Shown here in pieces: positions 40,598-49,957 of a stretch of 64,000 nucleotides of DNA. The position numbers and the translations under genes are program-made. Source of the stretch: Actinomyces massiliensis 4401292 (GTDB taxonomy: Bacteria; Actinomycetota; Actinomycetes; Actinomycetales; Actinomycetaceae); assembly GCF_000269805.1 (NCBI RefSeq), contig NZ_JH711481.1, positions 497,779 through 561,778 on the forward strand. Reading direction: 5' to 3'. Within the stretch, counting starts at the first letter, position 1, and the number at the start of each line of letters is the position of its first letter. Below the pieces are notes generated by a model. The model saw nothing but the letters and a program-made list of their open reading frames with translations, was not told where the DNA came from and ran no database searches.

Positions 40598-42409
40598 ATG
40601 AGCAGCACACGCCCGGCAACGCATCCGGCTCAGGCATCCTCGATCGCACCCGGTACTGCACGCAGTACCGGTCGCTGGGCCGAGGTGGGTCTTCTCATCG
40701 TCGCCCTGGTCCTGGGCCTGGGCGGCTTCGTCCTGACCGCGCTGAACCGCACCGGCTCCTCCCCGGCGCAGATCCTTCAGCTCGGCGGGTCGCTCGTGGC
40801 CGTGGCCGTCGTCGTCCACCTGTGGGTGCGGCGCACCGCGCCGTGGGCCGACCCGGTGCTCCTGCCCGCGGCCGTGGCCCTCAACGGGCTCGGGCTGGCC
40901 ATGATCCAGCGACTGGACCTGTCCTACGAGCGCTTGGAGCAAACCCACGACTACGCCCCCAAGCAGGCCATGTGGACCGGCATCGGCGTCGTGCTGTTCT
41001 GCGCCGTACTCGTCGTGCGCGACTACCGCCTGCTGCGCCGTTGGGACCGCTGGGCCATGTGGGGGGGCCTCGCCTTCCTCGTGCTCCCCTTCATCCCTGG
41101 TCTGGGGCAGAGCATCAACGGCGCCCGGATCTGGATCCATCTGGGCCCCATGTCCTTCCAGCCCGCCGAACTGACCAAGGTGCTCCTGGCGGTCTTCTTC
41201 GCCTCCTACCTGATCTCGAACCGCGACAACCTGGCCCTGGCCGGGCGGCGCATCCTGTGGATGAACCTACCGCGCGCACGCCACCTCGGCCCCCTCATGG
41301 TCGTGTGGGGCGTGAGCATCCTGGTCCTGGTCATGCAGAAGGACCTGGGATCTTCGGTCCTGCTGTTCGGCCTGTTCGTCGTCACGCTCTACGTCGCCAC
41401 CGATCGACCGAGCTGGCTGGTCCTCGGCGCCCTCCTGTTCGTGCCGGCGGCCTGGTTCGCCGCCACCCACTTGCATCACGTGCAGCAACGCATCACGGCG
41501 TGGCTGGACGCCATGGACCCTGCGGTCTACGACGCGCAGGGCGGCTCGTGGCAGTTGGTGATGGGCCTGTTCGGCATGGCCTCGGGGGGCGTGCTCGGCT
41601 CGGGCTGGGGCGCGGGCTACCCGAACCTCGTCACCTTCGCGAACTCCGACTTCATCATCGCCTCCATCGGCGAGGAGCTGGGACTGACGGGAACCCTCGC
41701 CATTCTCATGCTCTACCTGCTGCTCATCGAGCGCGGATTGCGCACCGCGATGAGCCTGCGCGACGGCTTCGGCAAGCTGCTCGCCGTCGGACTGTCCTTC
41801 ACGATCGCGATACAGGTCTTCGTCGTCGTCGGGGGAGTCACGCGCCTCATCCCGCTCACGGGTCTGACAATGCCCTTCATCGCCTACGGCGGCTCGTCCC
41901 TGGTGGCGAACTGGATGATCCTGGCCCTGCTGATACGGCTGTCGGACGCCGCCAGGCGCCCGCCGACGACGGCGCCGCGCTTCGTGGACACCGCCGAGCT
42001 GCCGACCGGCATCCGCAGGCATGTGCTCGACGCCGGAGCTGAGTCGGACCCGGAGGGCCCCGCACCGGAGGCGGACCCCATCATCGATCCGGAAGCCTAT
42101 GGCGGCGGGGAGCCCTCGCCCGCGAATGATCCGGCTGTGCCCTCAACGCCGTCAGCGTCCTCGGCGTCCTCAGGGCCCTCAGCACCTTCAGGGCCTCCCG
42201 CACCCGCGCCCTGGCCCGGCGCCCCCGCGCCGCAGCCGGGCGCGGCACCCGACGGCTCCGCGCACCTCGGCCCCCCGGCCCCCTATCCTTACGAGGCCCA
42301 GGCCCCCGAGCCCCCCTATGGAGTTCAGGCCCCCGAGCCCCCCAGGCCTTCGCCCGGGGACCCGTTCGCCACCACCGTTATCAATGCCGAGGAGGAGGAG
42401 CAGGCGTGA
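40598..42409 (+). CDS. rodA: SEDS glycosyltransferase RodA/FtsW
   Basis: 603 residues. The SEDS core (residues ~25-460) has about ten helices and the signature QSINGARIWIHLGPMSFQPA, AELTKVLLAVFFASYL and, late, LTGLTMPFIAYGGSSLVANW. It polymerises lipid II glycan strands together with the PBP encoded next. The C-terminal ~140 residues are a Pro/Ala-rich cytoplasmic tail, with a section of 9-bp repeats (TCAGCGTCC, TCGGCGTCC, TCAGGGCCC near 42145) and PPxPYP-like repeats. In this operon position it is RodA (elongation) rather than FtsW. The stop overlaps the pbpA start in GTGA. Confidence 0.93.
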   Translation: MSSTRPATHPAQASSIAPGTARSTGRWAEVGLLIVALVLGLGGFVLTALNRTGSSPAQILQLGGSLVAVAVVVHLWVRRTAPWADPVLLPAAVALNGLGLAMIQRLDLSYERLEQTHDYAPKQAMWTGIGVVLFCAVLVVRDYRLLRRWDRWAMWGGLAFLVLPFIPGLGQSINGARIWIHLGPMSFQPAELTKVLLAVFFASYLISNRDNLALAGRRILWMNLPRARHLGPLMVVWGVSILVLVMQKDLGSSVLLFGLFVVTLYVATDRPSWLVLGALLFVPAAWFAATHLHHVQQRITAWLDAMDPAVYDAQGGSWQLVMGLFGMASGGVLGSGWGAGYPNLVTFANSDFIIASIGEELGLTGTLAILMLYLLLIERGLRTAMSLRDGFGKLLAVGLSFTIAIQVFVVVGGVTRLIPLTGLTMPFIAYGGSSLVANWMILALLIRLSDAARRPPTTAPRFVDTAELPTGIRRHVLDAGAESDPEGPAPEADPIIDPEAYGGGEPSPANDPAVPSTPSASSASSGPSAPSGPPAPAPWPGAPAPQPGAAPDGSAHLGPPAPYPYEAQAPEPPYGVQAPEPPRPSPGDPFATTVINAEEEEQA

Positions 42410-43899
42410 ACCGGCAGATCCACCAGATCACGATCCTGGTCGTCGTGATGTTCCTGGCGCTGTCCGCCTCGCTGACCAGCGTCCAGGGTCTGGCGCGCCC
42501 GGCCCTGTGGCAGGGTTCCAGCTCCCAGGGCACATTGACCACCGACTCGCGCAACTCCCGCACGGTCTACGCGGAGTTCGGCACCGATCGCGGTCAGATC
42601 ATGGTCGGGGACACCGCCGTGGCCGACTCGGTGAAGTCCGACGACGCCTACTCCTACCAGCGCACCTATCCCGGCGGTGAGCTGTACGCCCCCGTGACCG
42701 GCTACTTCTCCACCGTCTTCGCCTCGATGACCGGGCTCGAGCGCGCTGAGAACACGGTGCTCAACGGCCAGGATCCCTCCCTGTTCTCCAGCCGCATCAA
42801 GTCGCTCATCACCGGGGACACCCAGAAGGGGGGCGCCATCGAGCTGACCATCAATCCCCAGGTGCAGCAGGCCGCCTGGGACGCCCTGTCCGGCCGCCGG
42901 GGGAGCGTCGTCGCCCTCGATCCGAGCAGCGGCGCCATCCTGGCCATGGTCTCCTCACCCTCCTACGATCCCACGCAGATCGCCTCCCACGACGGGGGCA
43001 CGGCTCAGTCCGCATGGAACTCGCTGAATGAGGATGAGGGGAACCCGATGGCCAACCGCGCCATCGGCGGAGACCTCTACCCTCCGGGCTCGACCTTCAA
43101 GATCCTGACCGTCGCCGCCGCCCTGCGCAATGGGAAGGCGGACCCGAACACCGAGGTGGACGCCCCCGAGACCATCACCCTGCCGGACACGAACCACTCC
43201 CTGTCGAACTACGCCGGAGAGTCGTGCGGGAATGGGAAGGTGACTCTTGCTTACGCCTTCGCGGAATCCTGCAACACGCCCTTCGCCCAGCTGGCCATGG
43301 ACGTGGGCGACAAGGACCTGTCTTCGGAGGCGGAGACCTGGGGCTTCGGGGAGGCCGAGTCCATCCCCCTGGACGTGACGCCCTCGACCTATCCGGACAA
43401 CGAGAGCCAGGCGGACACCGCCATGGCCGGAATCGGCCAGGCCTCCGTGCGCGCCACGCCGCTCATGATGGCCCAGGTCGCGGAGACCATCGCCAACAAT
43501 GGCAAGCAGATGAAGCCCTATCTCGTGTCGCGGACGCTCGACTCGGACCTCAAGGTGGTCAGTAAGACCTCGCCCAAGGAGGCTCGCAACCCGATCTCCT
43601 CGGAGACCGCGGACACGCTGTCCTCCCTCATGCAGCAGGCGGTCAGCGAGGGCACGGGCACCAGCGCCCAGGTGGCCGGCGTGTCCGTCGCCGGGAAGAC
43701 CGGCACGGCCGAGACCGGCTCGGACGAGGGCGGCCCCGTGACCTGGTTCGTCGGCTTCGCCGGAACGGACCTGAAGAAGCCGTCGATCGCCCTGGCCGTC
43801 GTCCTCGACGGCGGGGAGCAGACGGCGGACAACGGCACCGGCGGGTCCGTCGCCGGGCCGATCGCGGCCAGTGTCATCGACGCGGCGGTGAACCAATGA
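42406..43899 (+). CDS. pbpA: Penicillin-binding protein PbpA, transpeptidase
   Basis: 497 residues from GTG 42406. One membrane anchor (ITILVVVMFLALSASLTSV), a short dimerisation part with the conserved SRTVYAEFGTDRGQI, and the transpeptidase domain. Active-site motifs: SxxK as PGSTFK (Ser230), SxN as SCN (Ser288) and KTG as KTGTAE (Lys431). As a class B PBP it cross-links peptidoglycan and is the partner of the SEDS protein encoded upstream. Its stop overlaps the pknA start by four bases. Confidence 0.95.
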   Translation: MNRQIHQITILVVVMFLALSASLTSVQGLARPALWQGSSSQGTLTTDSRNSRTVYAEFGTDRGQIMVGDTAVADSVKSDDAYSYQRTYPGGELYAPVTGYFSTVFASMTGLERAENTVLNGQDPSLFSSRIKSLITGDTQKGGAIELTINPQVQQAAWDALSGRRGSVVALDPSSGAILAMVSSPSYDPTQIASHDGGTAQSAWNSLNEDEGNPMANRAIGGDLYPPGSTFKILTVAAALRNGKADPNTEVDAPETITLPDTNHSLSNYAGESCGNGKVTLAYAFAESCNTPFAQLAMDVGDKDLSSEAETWGFGEAESIPLDVTPSTYPDNESQADTAMAGIGQASVRATPLMMAQVAETIANNGKQMKPYLVSRTLDSDLKVVSKTSPKEARNPISSETADTLSSLMQQAVSEGTGTSAQVAGVSVAGKTGTAETGSDEGGPVTWFVGFAGTDLKKPSIALAVVLDGGEQTADNGTGGSVAGPIAASVIDAAVNQ

Positions 43900-45209
43900 A
43901 GCCCGCCGTCGGTCTGGAGCTGCAGGGCCGCTACCAGCTGATCGAGCGGATCGCCCTGGGAGGCATGGGGGAGGTCTGGCGCGCCACCGACCTGCGCAGC
44001 GGGCGGATGGTCGCGGCCAAGATCCTGCGCCCGGAGCTCGCGGGCGACGAGATCTTCCTGTCGCGCCTGCGCGCCGAGGCGACGAACTCCCGCGGGCTGC
44101 GTCACCCCAATCTGGCCATCGTCCTGGACGCCGGCGAGCGCGACGGCTCGGGTTGGATCATCATGGAGCTCGTCCAGGGGCGGGCGCTGTCCGACATCAT
44201 CACCGACAAGGGCACCATGGCGCCCGCGGAGATCCTGCCGATCCTCGCCCAGGTCGCGCGAGCGCTCCAGGTGGTGCACGACTCCGGCGTCATCCACCGC
44301 GACGTCAAGCCCTCCAACATCCTGATCAACCGGGAGGGTCTGGCCAAGCTCACGGACTTCGGCATCTCCACCGGAGTCAACCAGCGCCCGATGACGGCCA
44401 CGGGCATGGTCATGGGCACGGCCCAGTACCTCGCGCCCGAGCAGGCCATGGGCAACATGGCCACGGCCGCCGGCGACCTATACGCGCTGGGGATCATCGC
44501 CTATGAGGCTCTGGCCGGTCGCCGCCCCTTCACGGGGACGACCCAGGTGGATATCGCCTTCGCCCACGTCAACGAGCCGGTCCCGCCCCTGCCCAACTCG
44601 GTCCCCGCCGAGGTCAACGCCGTCGTCATGGAGCTGCTCGCCAAGAAGCCCGCGGACCGCCCGCCGTCGGCTCGCGAGGTTGCGCGGCGCCTGGACCGCA
44701 TCGTCGTCAATCTGCCGGCGGACTCGTGGGACCCGCGGCAGACGCCGACCTGGACGTCCACAGGGCGCCGAGTCGACCGCTCCCGCACTGAGGCGCCGGG
44801 CGAGGCGGCGTCTCGATCCGCGTCGGCAGAGCCCGCCCCCAGGCGCCGCCGGCGCCGTGCCCGCGACAAGCAGGATGAGCGCAATGGCAACGAGCCCGAT
44901 CGCCGTGCCGGCAGGCGGAGCGCATCGGACGGCGGATCAGGATCCACCCGTGCATTCCCCATCGCCGAGCGCACGCGGGCCGCAGCGGCCGGATTGCTCG
45001 AGGCAGGTCCCAGTCCGACACGTCACGCCTCTGGGCGCGGCCTATTCGGGCTGCCCTTGGCCCAGACCCGTCTGGTCGCTCTGGTCGCAGTCGCTGTGCT
45101 GACTCTTCTCGCCATTGTTGTCGCTGCAGGTACCCTTACGTCAGCACAGCCAGGCGTCCCGCGCGGGCAGGCCGTTGTGTCCACCATCCCACTACAGGAG
45201 GCACTGTGA
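43896..45209 (+). CDS. pknA: Ser/Thr protein kinase PknA
   Basis: 437 residues. Kinase domain 1-275: Gly-rich loop IALGGMGEVWRA, Lys in MVAAKIL, catalytic loop HRDVKPSNIL, DFGIS and activation segment MGTAQYLAPEQA. A ~110-residue basic, Arg-rich juxtamembrane linker follows, then one helix (about 389-413: LVALVAVAVLTLLAIVVAAG) and only ~25 residues outside, without PASTA domains, as expected for PknA. It phosphorylates cell-shape and division proteins. The stop overlaps the pknB start. Confidence 0.95.
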   Translation: MKPAVGLELQGRYQLIERIALGGMGEVWRATDLRSGRMVAAKILRPELAGDEIFLSRLRAEATNSRGLRHPNLAIVLDAGERDGSGWIIMELVQGRALSDIITDKGTMAPAEILPILAQVARALQVVHDSGVIHRDVKPSNILINREGLAKLTDFGISTGVNQRPMTATGMVMGTAQYLAPEQAMGNMATAAGDLYALGIIAYEALAGRRPFTGTTQVDIAFAHVNEPVPPLPNSVPAEVNAVVMELLAKKPADRPPSAREVARRLDRIVVNLPADSWDPRQTPTWTSTGRRVDRSRTEAPGEAASRSASAEPAPRRRRRRARDKQDERNGNEPDRRAGRRSASDGGSGSTRAFPIAERTRAAAAGLLEAGPSPTRHASGRGLFGLPLAQTRLVALVAVAVLTLLAIVVAAGTLTSAQPGVPRGQAVVSTIPLQEAL

Positions 45210-47083
45210 CCGAGTTCCCCCAGGTCCTCGCAGGCCGCTACGAGATCCGAGACCTCATCGGACGCGGCGGCATGGCCGAAGTGCACCTCGGTTACGACAA
45301 GCGCCTGTCACGCATCATCGCGATCAAGCTGCTGCGCTCGGATATCGCCGGCGATCCCACCTTCCAGGCGCGCTTCCGCCGCGAAGCGCAGTCGGCCGCA
45401 GCTCTGAACCACCCGACCATCGTCGCCGTCTACGACTCCGGCGAGGAAGAGATCACGACGCCCAACGGCTCAACGCGGTCGGTGCCCTACATCGTGATGG
45501 AGTACGTCGAGGGGCACACGGTCCGCGAACTCCTCGGCGATGGCGAGGCCGTCCCGATCCCGGAGGCGGTTGAGATCACCACGGGTGTGCTGGATGCTCT
45601 CGAGTACTCCCACCGTGCGGGCATCGTGCACCGCGACATCAAGCCCGGGAACATCATGCTGACCTCCACCGGCGCGGTGAAGGTCATGGATTTCGGCATT
45701 GCGCGGGCCATGGAGGACTCCTCCGCGACGGTCACCCAGACGCACGCCGTGGTCGGCACCGCCCAGTACCTCTCCCCGGAGCAGGCGCGCGGCGAGATCG
45801 TCGATGCCCGTTCCGACCTCTACTCCACCGGGTGCCTGCTCTACGAGCTGCTCACCGGCCAGCCCCCCTTCACCGGGGACTCCGCGGTCGCCATCGCCTA
45901 CCAGCATGTGCGCGAGATCCCCAAGCCGCCGTCGTCCCTGGCGGCGGATGTGCCCGAGTCTCTCGACCGAGTCGTCCTGAAGGCCCTGGCCAAGACCCGG
46001 GACGACCGCTACCAGGACGCCGCTCATATGCGCACCGAGCTTCTGGCGGCGGAACGGGGCATGGCCGTCTCAGCACCGGCGACCGACACCTGGCAGAGCA
46101 CGACCGCCATGCCCTCGGCGACGGCGCCCTCACCCGCCGTCCCGGCCCCACCGCCGTCGGCGGCCCCGCCGCAGGCCGGTCCTGAGAAGGCGGCTGAGGA
46201 CAAGCGCCCCCGGCGTCGTTGGTGGGTGTGGCTGCTCTTGATCATCCTCCTGATCCTGGCGGGCACCCTTATCGGCATGCTCGCTTCGGGCAGGTTCCTG
46301 GGAGGCAAGCCGAGCCCGACGCCCTCGCCGACGGCGACCGCCGCCACTGTGCCGGACGTGTCCGGCATGTCGGAGGATGACGCCAAGACCGCCATCGAGG
46401 ACCTCGGGCTGACCTTCGTCAAGGGGGATGACGTCTCGTCGGACACGGTCGATGAGGGCCTGGCGGTGTCCTCCGACCCGGGAGCCGGCACGTCCGCCGT
46501 TCTGGGCGCTGATGTCACTGTGAGTTTCTCGTCGGGATCCGCCACGGTCAAGGTTCCCGACGTCACCGGCATGACGCAGTCCGAGGCGCGCAAGGAGATC
46601 GAGAATGCGAACCTCGCCTGGGGCGATGTCACCGCTGAGGATTCTCCGGGCACCCAGGCGGGCCGTGTCATCCGTTCCAGCCCCGCCGCAGACACGTCAG
46701 TGTCACGGGGGGAAACCGTGTCCGTGGTCGTCTCCTCGGGGCGCACGACCGTGCCCTCCGTCGTCGGCAAGACTCAGGATGAGGCCCAGGAGGCGATCAA
46801 GGCCGCGGGCTTGAACTACAACACGACGACGAATGACTCGAAGACCAACGACCAGTCGAAGAGCAATCGCTACGAGGTCACCGCAGTCGACCCCGCGGAG
46901 GGGCAGAGCATCGATCTGGGCGACTCCGTGACGCTCACGGTGACGCACTACGTCTACGAGGCGGCCCCGACGGCGAGCCCGACCCCCGGCAGCTCCTTGG
47001 TCCCGTCTCCAAGCAAGCCGCCACAGCAGAATGGTGGCGACGACAACGACGACAACGACAAGGATAAGGACAAGAAGCACTAA
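45206..47083 (+). CDS. pknB: Ser/Thr protein kinase PknB with three PASTA domains
   Basis: 625 residues from GTG 45206. Kinase domain 1-280: LIGRGGMAEVHLG, IIAIKLLRSD, HRDIKPGNIML, DFGIARAME and VGTAQYLSPEQARGE. A Pro/Ala linker, a membrane helix at about 337-358 (VWLLLIILLILAGTLIGML), then three PASTA units at roughly 380-446, 447-514 and 515-590 (VPDVSGMSEDDAKTAIEDLG; VPDVTGMTQSEARKEIENAN; VPSVVGKTQDEAQEAIKAAG), ending in an Asn/Asp/Lys-rich tail. PASTA domains bind muropeptides or lipid II and activate the kinase. Mycobacterial PknB has four. It is the last gene of the operon and is followed by hairpins. Confidence 0.96.
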   Translation: MTEFPQVLAGRYEIRDLIGRGGMAEVHLGYDKRLSRIIAIKLLRSDIAGDPTFQARFRREAQSAAALNHPTIVAVYDSGEEEITTPNGSTRSVPYIVMEYVEGHTVRELLGDGEAVPIPEAVEITTGVLDALEYSHRAGIVHRDIKPGNIMLTSTGAVKVMDFGIARAMEDSSATVTQTHAVVGTAQYLSPEQARGEIVDARSDLYSTGCLLYELLTGQPPFTGDSAVAIAYQHVREIPKPPSSLAADVPESLDRVVLKALAKTRDDRYQDAAHMRTELLAAERGMAVSAPATDTWQSTTAMPSATAPSPAVPAPPPSAAPPQAGPEKAAEDKRPRRRWWVWLLLIILLILAGTLIGMLASGRFLGGKPSPTPSPTATAATVPDVSGMSEDDAKTAIEDLGLTFVKGDDVSSDTVDEGLAVSSDPGAGTSAVLGADVTVSFSSGSATVKVPDVTGMTQSEARKEIENANLAWGDVTAEDSPGTQAGRVIRSSPAADTSVSRGETVSVVVSSGRTTVPSVVGKTQDEAQEAIKAAGLNYNTTTNDSKTNDQSKSNRYEVTAVDPAEGQSIDLGDSVTLTVTHYVYEAAPTASPTPGSSLVPSPSKPPQQNGGDDNDDNDKDKDKKH

Positions 47084-47121
47084 GAGGTAGACGCTACTCC
47101 GATCCCCGGGGATCTCAGCAT

Positions 47122-47203
47122 CAACGGCGGTTTCCCTCATCCTTCTGGCATTTGTCCTTAGAAGGATGAGGGAAATTGCCGTTGACACGGCAAACCGCCG
47201 TTG
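47122..47203. repeat. Three-arm hairpin element, copy 2
   Basis: Left arm 47122-47146 pairs with 47160-47184 over 25 bp (two adjacent G-U wobbles). Seven bases further, 47192-47203 (AAACCGCCGTTG) is a perfect partner for 47122-47133. The inner part around CATCCTTCT / AGAAGGATG is shared with copy 1 at 9393. It lies after pknB in a convergent gap. Confidence 0.8.
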
Positions 47204-47348
47204 TCGCCGTCGGGCCTGAAGCCAGGACCCAGCCCGGCCGAGCCGGTCCGACGCCTCCTTGGAACCAACCAATCATCGGGAAGAGCCCGAGGATCTCCCC
47301 GTCGGGCCTGTCGGGTCGGCATGCTCTTCCTTCGTTCGTTGCCGTAGG

Positions 47349-47395
47349 CAGGTGGGGTGAGGTCGGCGTGATCAACGCCGGCCTCACCCCACCTG
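47349..47395. terminator. Bidirectional terminator hairpin
   Basis: CAGGTGGGGTGAGG-(T)-CGGCGT pairs with AACGCCG-GCCTCACCCCACCTG around a short loop. It separates the kinase operon from the convergent sortase pair. Confidence 0.85.
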
Positions 47396-47461
47396 TCTAG
47401 GGCTCACCGCTTAGACGCGTGTCGCCCGCCTGTCGCCCTTCCTCCCATCCCCGTCAAGCTA

Positions 47462-47617
47462 TTAGACCGTGGCCTCTCCGGAGATGTTCCACGTGGTGTT
47501 GGCCCAGGGGAAGACAACCTCGAAGAGGAAGAGCACCGTCAGCACTATCAGGGCCAGGGCCTCAATGGCCTTGAACCAGGTCGGGCCGGGCAGATGCCGC
47601 CAGATCCATCCGTACAT
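47462..47617 (-). CDS. Small membrane protein downstream of sortase E
   Basis: 51 residues from ATG 47617, whose ATGA overlaps the sortase stop. Sequence starts MYGWIWRHLPGPTWFKAIEA, then one helix (LALIVLTVLFLFEVVFPW) and a short polar end. Small proteins of this MYGWIWRxLPGP type follow class E sortases or sit near pknB in many actinobacteria; the function is unknown. Translational coupling suggests a partner or regulator of the sortase. Confidence 0.85.
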   Translation of the reverse strand: MYGWIWRHLPGPTWFKAIEALALIVLTVLFLFEVVFPWANTTWNISGEATV

Positions 47618-48372
47618 CAGTTGACCTCCGGGTCGTTGAGGACCGAGGCGGGGCGTCCCTCGGTACGGGGCATCCAGTAGGAGAATTTTCCGTGGACGAT
47701 CCAGCGGTGGTCATTGCCCCACTCTCCGGTGGTCAGCGAATGACAGGTCGTCAGCGTGATGTAGCGATCCACGGGCTGGGCCTCCTGATCACCCGGAACC
47801 GGGGCAATGACATCGACCTGCGTCGGGTCGACGATCTCGTGCGATGAGACCGTGTAGACGTACCAGGTGTCCTTGGTGGCGACGACGATCTCATCGCCCT
47901 CCTCAAGCGTGTCAATGCGCAGGAAGGAGTTTCCGTTGGTGCGCCGGTGGCCGGCTAGTGCGAAGTTGCCGATTTCACCGACCTGTTGCGTGTCCGGGTA
48001 GTGGCCGGCCGCAGCCTGATCCAGCACATCACTGCCCGTGCCCTCGACGATCGGCATGTTGTTGTTCGTCACGCCGTACCACTTGGGGACGATGAGCATA
48101 CCGATGGTCTCGCCGTAGGCGGCCTCATCGGGCACCGGCGGGTCTTCGGTGTGCTTGGTTCCCTCCGTCTTGGGGGAGTCCACCTGCGTCTCATGGAAGG
48201 CGACGGTATGGGCCTCGGCCTTCTTATTCGCGTCGAAACCGGTCCACCACAGCTGCCACACCAGGAAGAGCGCCACGACGACCCCGACGGTGATGAGAAG
48301 CTCCCCGAATCCCGACAGGACCCGGTCAAGCGCTGAACGGCGACGCGGCTTCGCCCTGTGGTTTGTTGCCAT
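47617..48372 (-). CDS. Class E sortase
   Basis: 251 residues from ATG 48372 with CAGGAGGGCTG directly upstream; an ATG at 48399 is less likely. Basic N-terminus, membrane anchor (ELLITVGVVVALFLVWQLWW), then the sortase barrel: GMLIVPKWYGVTNNNMPIVE, catalytic His in FALAGHRRT, catalytic Cys in LTTCHS and Arg in HRWIVHG. Class E enzymes attach proteins with LAXTG-like signals to peptidoglycan or build housekeeping surface displays in Actinobacteria; no substrate gene was seen in the window. It is coupled to the following small membrane-protein gene. Confidence 0.93.
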   Translation of the reverse strand: MATNHRAKPRRRSALDRVLSGFGELLITVGVVVALFLVWQLWWTGFDANKKAEAHTVAFHETQVDSPKTEGTKHTEDPPVPDEAAYGETIGMLIVPKWYGVTNNNMPIVEGTGSDVLDQAAAGHYPDTQQVGEIGNFALAGHRRTNGNSFLRIDTLEEGDEIVVATKDTWYVYTVSSHEIVDPTQVDVIAPVPGDQEAQPVDRYITLTTCHSLTTGEWGNDHRWIVHGKFSYWMPRTEGRPASVLNDPEVN

Positions 48373-48544
48373 CAGCCCTCCTGGTGGTCTGAGATTCATG
48401 TGCCGCTGACCAGTCTAGGGGTCTGTGCGCCTCGGCCACGACTCAGGACCGACGGATTCTGCTCTACGATGCCCTAGGCTAGGCATCGACAAAGCCCGGC
48501 AACAAGTCCGGATCCCCGATCGCCCCGCCAGTGAGGAGGCCCGC

Positions 48545-48886
48545 GTGGCCCAGTCGAGTAAGTCCGCCCCCAAGCGCTCGGGCAACCCAGCCAAGGCGGC
48601 CGCAGCGAAGAAGGAAGAGCAGGAGTCGCGATCCGCGGCGAACCGCGTCTCGCGCGTTCCGGTCAAGGTCAAGCGCACCGGCAGCCCCAACTGGTACGCG
48701 CCCACCATGGTGACTCTCATGGTGATCGGGCTGTTGTGGGTGGTGGCGACCTACCTCTTCCAGGGCAAGTATCCGTTGCCGTACTTCCGCGCCCACCACG
48801 CCAACGACTGGCTGGCCAACGGCAACCTGTACGTGGGCTTCCTCGTCATGATGCTGGGTTTCCTGGGTCTTCTGCGCTGGAAATGA
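48545..48886 (+). CDS. crgA: Cell division inhibitor/organiser CrgA
   Basis: 113 residues from GTG 48545, with GAGGAGG five bases before. A basic, Lys/Ala/Ser-rich cytoplasmic N-terminus precedes two membrane helices (APTMVTLMVIGLLWVVATYLF and GNLYVGFLVMMLGFLGLLRW). The conserved SPNWYAPTM and YLFQGKYPLPYF pattern is that of CrgA. The protein binds FtsZ, FtsQ and PBPs and tunes septum formation in actinobacteria; it is commonly adjacent to the sortase/kinase cluster as here. Confidence 0.95.
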   Translation: MAQSSKSAPKRSGNPAKAAAAKKEEQESRSAANRVSRVPVKVKRTGSPNWYAPTMVTLMVIGLLWVVATYLFQGKYPLPYFRAHHANDWLANGNLYVGFLVMMLGFLGLLRWK

Positions 48887-48898
48887 GGGCCCTGCGCT

Positions 48899-49765
48899 TC
48901 AAGACCGCTCTTGAACCCGGTCGGGGTGCGATCCCGTGCGCAGTCCCCGGTCGCACGCATCGATCGCCGCCATCTGCTCACGCGACAATCCGAAGGAGAA
49001 CACGTCCGCATTGACGCGCATGCGCTCGCAATGCGTCGTTTTCGGAATGACCACCAGTCCGTGCTGCACATGCCAGCGGATGACGACCTGGGCGGGCGTG
49101 ACGCCAAGCGTTGCGGCTACGTCCCTGACGACCGGTTCCTCCAGCAGCCGACCGCGGCCCAGGGGGGACCAGGACTCGGTGACGATCCCGAGGCTGTCGT
49201 GCAGTGCGCGCAGTTGTTCCTGGCAGAGATACGGGTGGAGCTCGATCTGGTTGACGGCCGGAGTCACGCCGGTGGCCTCGATGATCGTGCGCAGATGCTC
49301 GGCCTGGAAGTTGGACACGCCGATGGCACGCACACGACCGGACTCCAGAATGTCGATCATGGTGCGCCAGGTGTCGACCAGGTCGATACCGGGGGAGTCG
49401 GCCATCGGCCAGTGGACGAGGAAGAGATCGAGCACATCCAAACGCAGGTCGCGCATGGTGGCCTCGAAACTGCGCAGGGCGTCCTCGCGCCGGTGATTGG
49501 GGTTGTCGAGCTTGGAGGTCACCCATAGGTGGTCGCGGGGGACCCGCGAGCTCGCAAGGGCGGCACCGACCCCGGCCTCGTTGCCGTACATCTGAGCGGT
49601 ATCGATGTGCCGGTAGCCGACGTCGAGGGCATCGCGGACAACTCGCTCAACCTGCTCGGCACCGATCTTGTAGGTACCGAGACCGAGTTGCGGCATGTGC
49701 AGGGGAGCGGGCTCGTTGGTGCCTCGAATCAGGGGCACCGTGGACGCGGGAACGATGGCGCTCAT
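48899..49765 (-). CDS. Aldo/keto reductase
   Basis: 288 residues; complete AKR barrel. MPQLGLGTYKI at the start, catalytic Asp/Tyr in YRHIDTAQMYGNE, Lys in WVTSKLDN and His in FLVHWP, then GVSNFQAEHL and the NADPH-binding end IPKTTHCERMRVNADVF. It is of the 2,5-diketo-gluconate reductase type that reduces small carbonyls with NADPH. The gene is convergent with crgA, with only 12 bp between the stops. A truncated homologue lies at 30341. Confidence 0.93.
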   Translation of the reverse strand: MSAIVPASTVPLIRGTNEPAPLHMPQLGLGTYKIGAEQVERVVRDALDVGYRHIDTAQMYGNEAGVGAALASSRVPRDHLWVTSKLDNPNHRREDALRSFEATMRDLRLDVLDLFLVHWPMADSPGIDLVDTWRTMIDILESGRVRAIGVSNFQAEHLRTIIEATGVTPAVNQIELHPYLCQEQLRALHDSLGIVTESWSPLGRGRLLEEPVVRDVAATLGVTPAQVVIRWHVQHGLVVIPKTTHCERMRVNADVFSFGLSREQMAAIDACDRGLRTGSHPDRVQERS

Positions 49766-49829
49766 GCTCTCAGCCTATCCACCCGAGAGCCCGCGCGGAG
49801 CCGTACCGGCCATCCCGGCCGGAACGGCA

Positions 49830-49861
49830 CCCCCGTGCGGCGCGCACGACGCGCACGGGGG
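49830..49861. terminator. GC-rich hairpin
   Basis: CCCCCGTGCG (49830-49839) and its exact inverse CGCACGGGGG (49852-49861). It lies upstream of the aldo/keto reductase start and downstream of the following leftward gene, so it probably ends transcription of the latter. Confidence 0.6.
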
Positions 49862-49957
49862 ACGCCATCAATCGGCGTCGGCCTTGGTCATCGGTCTTGA
49901 TGCGATCGATGCGACTAAGCGATGCCGACTCTCGACTGCCTCAACAGCCTCATCGCC

